Assembly: GCF_001651805.1 (NCBI RefSeq) | Contig: NZ_CP015839.1 | Span: forward strand, 3,720,001-3,784,000 | Reading direction: 5' to 3' | Length of the DNA stretch: 64,000 nt | From: Marinobacterium aestuarii | Lineage (GTDB): Bacteria; Pseudomonadota; Gammaproteobacteria; Pseudomonadales; Balneatricaceae | Shown: piece by piece, positions 62,392 through 64,000 of the stretch | Numbering within the stretch: the stretch's first letter is position 1 | How the letters are laid out: each line of letters opens with the position of its first letter | The notes under the pieces: model-generated | Seen by the model: only the letters and a program-made list of their open reading frames with translations | Databases searched by the model: none | Told to the model about the DNA's origin: nothing | Made by a program: the position numbers and the translations under genes

Positions 62392-63906
62392 ATGAAAAGT
62401 ATCAGATATGCGCTGATGGCCGCTGTAGCAGCCGCTAGCCCAACTGGCTGGACCGCGGTGCCGATCGACACCGAGACTCTGCGCAGCGCCGTCACCGTGG
62501 AAGGCGTGAGAAGCCATCAACTGGCCTTCCAGGATTTTGCCGACGCCAATGGAGGCACGCGCGCTGCCACGACCGTGGGCTACGACGCATCAGCCACCTA
62601 TGTTGCGCAAATGATGCTGGACGCCGGTTATGATGTCTCGATAGAACCCTTTGACTTTCCATATTTCGAGGAGTTTTCGCCTGCAAAACTGGAGCAGACA
62701 GCACCTGTCCCCAGGGTATACCCCTATGCCGATATCAGTGGTTTTGTCACCATGACGTATTCCGGTGGCGGTAACGTAACGGCAACGGCCACAGGCGTTG
62801 ATCTGCAATTGCCACCCGGCGCTGATGCCAACAATTCAACAAGTGGCTGTGAAGCGACAGATTTCGCCGGCTTCCCTGTTGGGAATATTGCAGTGATTCA
62901 GCGGGGCAGCTGCAGCTTTCAGCTAAAGGCACTCAATGCCGAAAACGCCGGTGCAGTTGGGGTCGTGATATTTAATGAAGGTCAGCCAGGGCGAACAGAC
63001 GCCTTCAACGGTACCCTGTCAGACCCTGTGGTTGGCATACCTGTCGTGGGCGCCGCCTTCTCCGTGGGGGAGGACCTTGCTGCCGGAGGCGTGATGGCTA
63101 AACTCAGCGTCGACGCCGTATCTGAGATTCGTACCACTGATAATGTAATTGCCGAAACCCTGGGTGGCCGGGATGACCGAGTTGTTGTAGTCGGTGCCCA
63201 CCTGGACTCTGTACCCGAAGGCCCTGGTATTCAGGATAATGGCAGCGGCTCGGCGGCGATCCTCGAGATTGCACTGCAGATGGCGGCCATGACCACAGAA
63301 CCTCGTAACAAGGTTCGCTTTGCCTGGTGGGGCGCTGAAGAGTCCGGACTACAGGGTTCACAGGCCTACGTCGACGGATTGACACCGCGCGAGATCAAGA
63401 ACATTGCGTTGAATCTCAATTTCGACATGATAGGTTCGCCCAATTTCGTGCGCTTTGTATACGACGGCGACGGATCGGCCACCGAAGCCGCAGGCCCGAA
63501 CGGCTCGAGCAATATCGAACAGGTATTCCTCGACTACTTTGCCGCCCAGGCTCTGCCGGTCGAGGCCACCGCTTTCGACGGCCGCTCCGATTATGGACCC
63601 TTCATTGCCGCCGGCATACCCGCAGGAGGCCTCTTCACTGGCGCCGAAGATATCAAATCCGAAGAAGAAGCCGCACTATACGGCGGTATCGCCGGGGAGC
63701 AGTACGATCCCTGCTATCACCTGGCCTGCGATACCTATGACAACATCAGCCTGCAAGCGCTGGATCAAATGTCCGATGCCGCTGCCCACGCGATCTACAC
63801 CTTCGCGATGACCACGTCCTCGATCAATGGTACCGACAAGGGCTCTGACAAGGCTAAAAAGGCAGCCGAAGCCCTTGAGTATCTTGGCAACAAACTGCGT
63901 CGATAA
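62392..63906 (+). CDS. Secreted M28-family aminopeptidase with PA domain
   Basis: This 504-residue zinc aminopeptidase has a short signal peptide (MKSIRYALMAAVAAASPTGWTA). A protease-associated (PA) domain lies at about 120-250 (GNIAVIQRGSCSFQLKALNA, AGAVGVVIFNE). An M28 catalytic domain follows with His270 (GAHLDS), Asp282 (QDNGSG), Glu316/Glu317 (WGAEESG), Asp345 (NFDMIG) and His443 (CYHLACD), which are the expected zinc ligands and base. It resembles Pseudomonas leucine aminopeptidase-type enzymes and should act in the periplasm or outside the cell. A MITE-like copy starts 26 nt after the stop. Confidence 0.92.
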   Translation: MKSIRYALMAAVAAASPTGWTAVPIDTETLRSAVTVEGVRSHQLAFQDFADANGGTRAATTVGYDASATYVAQMMLDAGYDVSIEPFDFPYFEEFSPAKLEQTAPVPRVYPYADISGFVTMTYSGGGNVTATATGVDLQLPPGADANNSTSGCEATDFAGFPVGNIAVIQRGSCSFQLKALNAENAGAVGVVIFNEGQPGRTDAFNGTLSDPVVGIPVVGAAFSVGEDLAAGGVMAKLSVDAVSEIRTTDNVIAETLGGRDDRVVVVGAHLDSVPEGPGIQDNGSGSAAILEIALQMAAMTTEPRNKVRFAWWGAEESGLQGSQAYVDGLTPREIKNIALNLNFDMIGSPNFVRFVYDGDGSATEAAGPNGSSNIEQVFLDYFAAQALPVEATAFDGRSDYGPFIAAGIPAGGLFTGAEDIKSEEEAALYGGIAGEQYDPCYHLACDTYDNISLQALDQMSDAAAHAIYTFAMTTSSINGTDKGSDKAKKAAEALEYLGNKLRR

Positions 63907-63932
63907 CACACCACTGCGAGACAGGCTGCTAG

Positions 63933-64000
63933 TGTACTGCTTCGCCCTAATGGGTGCTTATAGAGCCCGCCAATGCGTGTCCGGCAAGGCGCCGTTCGCC
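63933..64000. mobile_element. Second copy of the MITE-like element (partial)
   Basis: The sequence from 63933 to the window end is the exact reverse complement of 53382-53449. It is preceded by CTAG at 63929-63932. The rest of the element lies outside the window. Confidence 0.92.

Overview
The window looks like a chromosomal segment of a GC-rich gammaproteobacterium, probably a marine Oceanospirillales/Pseudomonas-like organism. The nicotinate genes and ferrochelatase read like Pseudomonas orthologues, and the rest (ChvE-type sugar ABC operon, giant RTX-like protein, OprD-like porin) fits an aerobic, nutritionally versatile marine heterotroph. The taxon is inferred from gene content only.

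Bases 1-14146 hold an almost complete aerobic nicotinate catabolic cluster. A minus-strand nicX-nicA-nicB unit diverges from a plus-strand nicC-nicD-nicE-nicF unit, which continues into a tiny membrane protein and a sodium:solute symporter. A MarR regulator (nicR) faces the symporter across a strong terminator. A second molybdenum hydroxylase large subunit and an XdhC-type maturation factor follow. The 12-bp sequence AGCGTATACACT lies as an exact inverted pair over the nicX and nicC promoters, with a relative beside nicR, and is a good candidate NicR operator. The nicB-like gene carries three haem c sites, but its molybdopterin region is truncated and degenerate. The separate 763-residue protein keeps the catalytic motifs, so the enzyme may be split.

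Bases 14190-41266 are one minus-strand locus, in transcription order: TolC-like outer-membrane protein, a 6150-residue LEPR-XLL/DUF4347/RTX-like giant protein, a DUF3467-like protein, a GAF-HlyD fusion, a PqqD-like/M50 protease/HlyD-like fusion, a shortened SecA-like ATPase, and a small HlyD-like adaptor. No ABC transporter is present. I regard this as the most interesting system here: a candidate export pathway for a giant surface protein, driven by a dedicated SecA-like ATPase and an S2P-like membrane protein instead of a type I ABC exporter.

Bases 42208-52520 hold a sugar uptake and oxidation operon (ChvE-GguA-GguB transporter, AraD1/GguC-type protein, SDR dehydrogenase, IlvD/Edd-type sugar-acid dehydratase, 2-oxoglutarate semialdehyde dehydrogenase-like enzyme) with a divergent GbpR-like LysR regulator. 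Together they fit a non-phosphorylative pentose pathway such as L-arabinose to 2-oxoglutarate.

Bases 52545-64000 are more fluid. An SDR gene is split by a 263-bp MITE-like element flanked by CTAG, beside an HxlR remnant and a heptamer array. Then come an AraC regulator, a Gfo/Idh/MocA oxidoreductase, a sugar isomerase-like protein, ferrochelatase, a small Trp-rich protein, an alpha/beta hydrolase, further heptamer arrays, an OprD-like porin, a cytochrome b561 remnant and a secreted M28 peptidase. The window ends inside a second copy of the MITE-like element. No rRNA, tRNA or CRISPR array was recognised.
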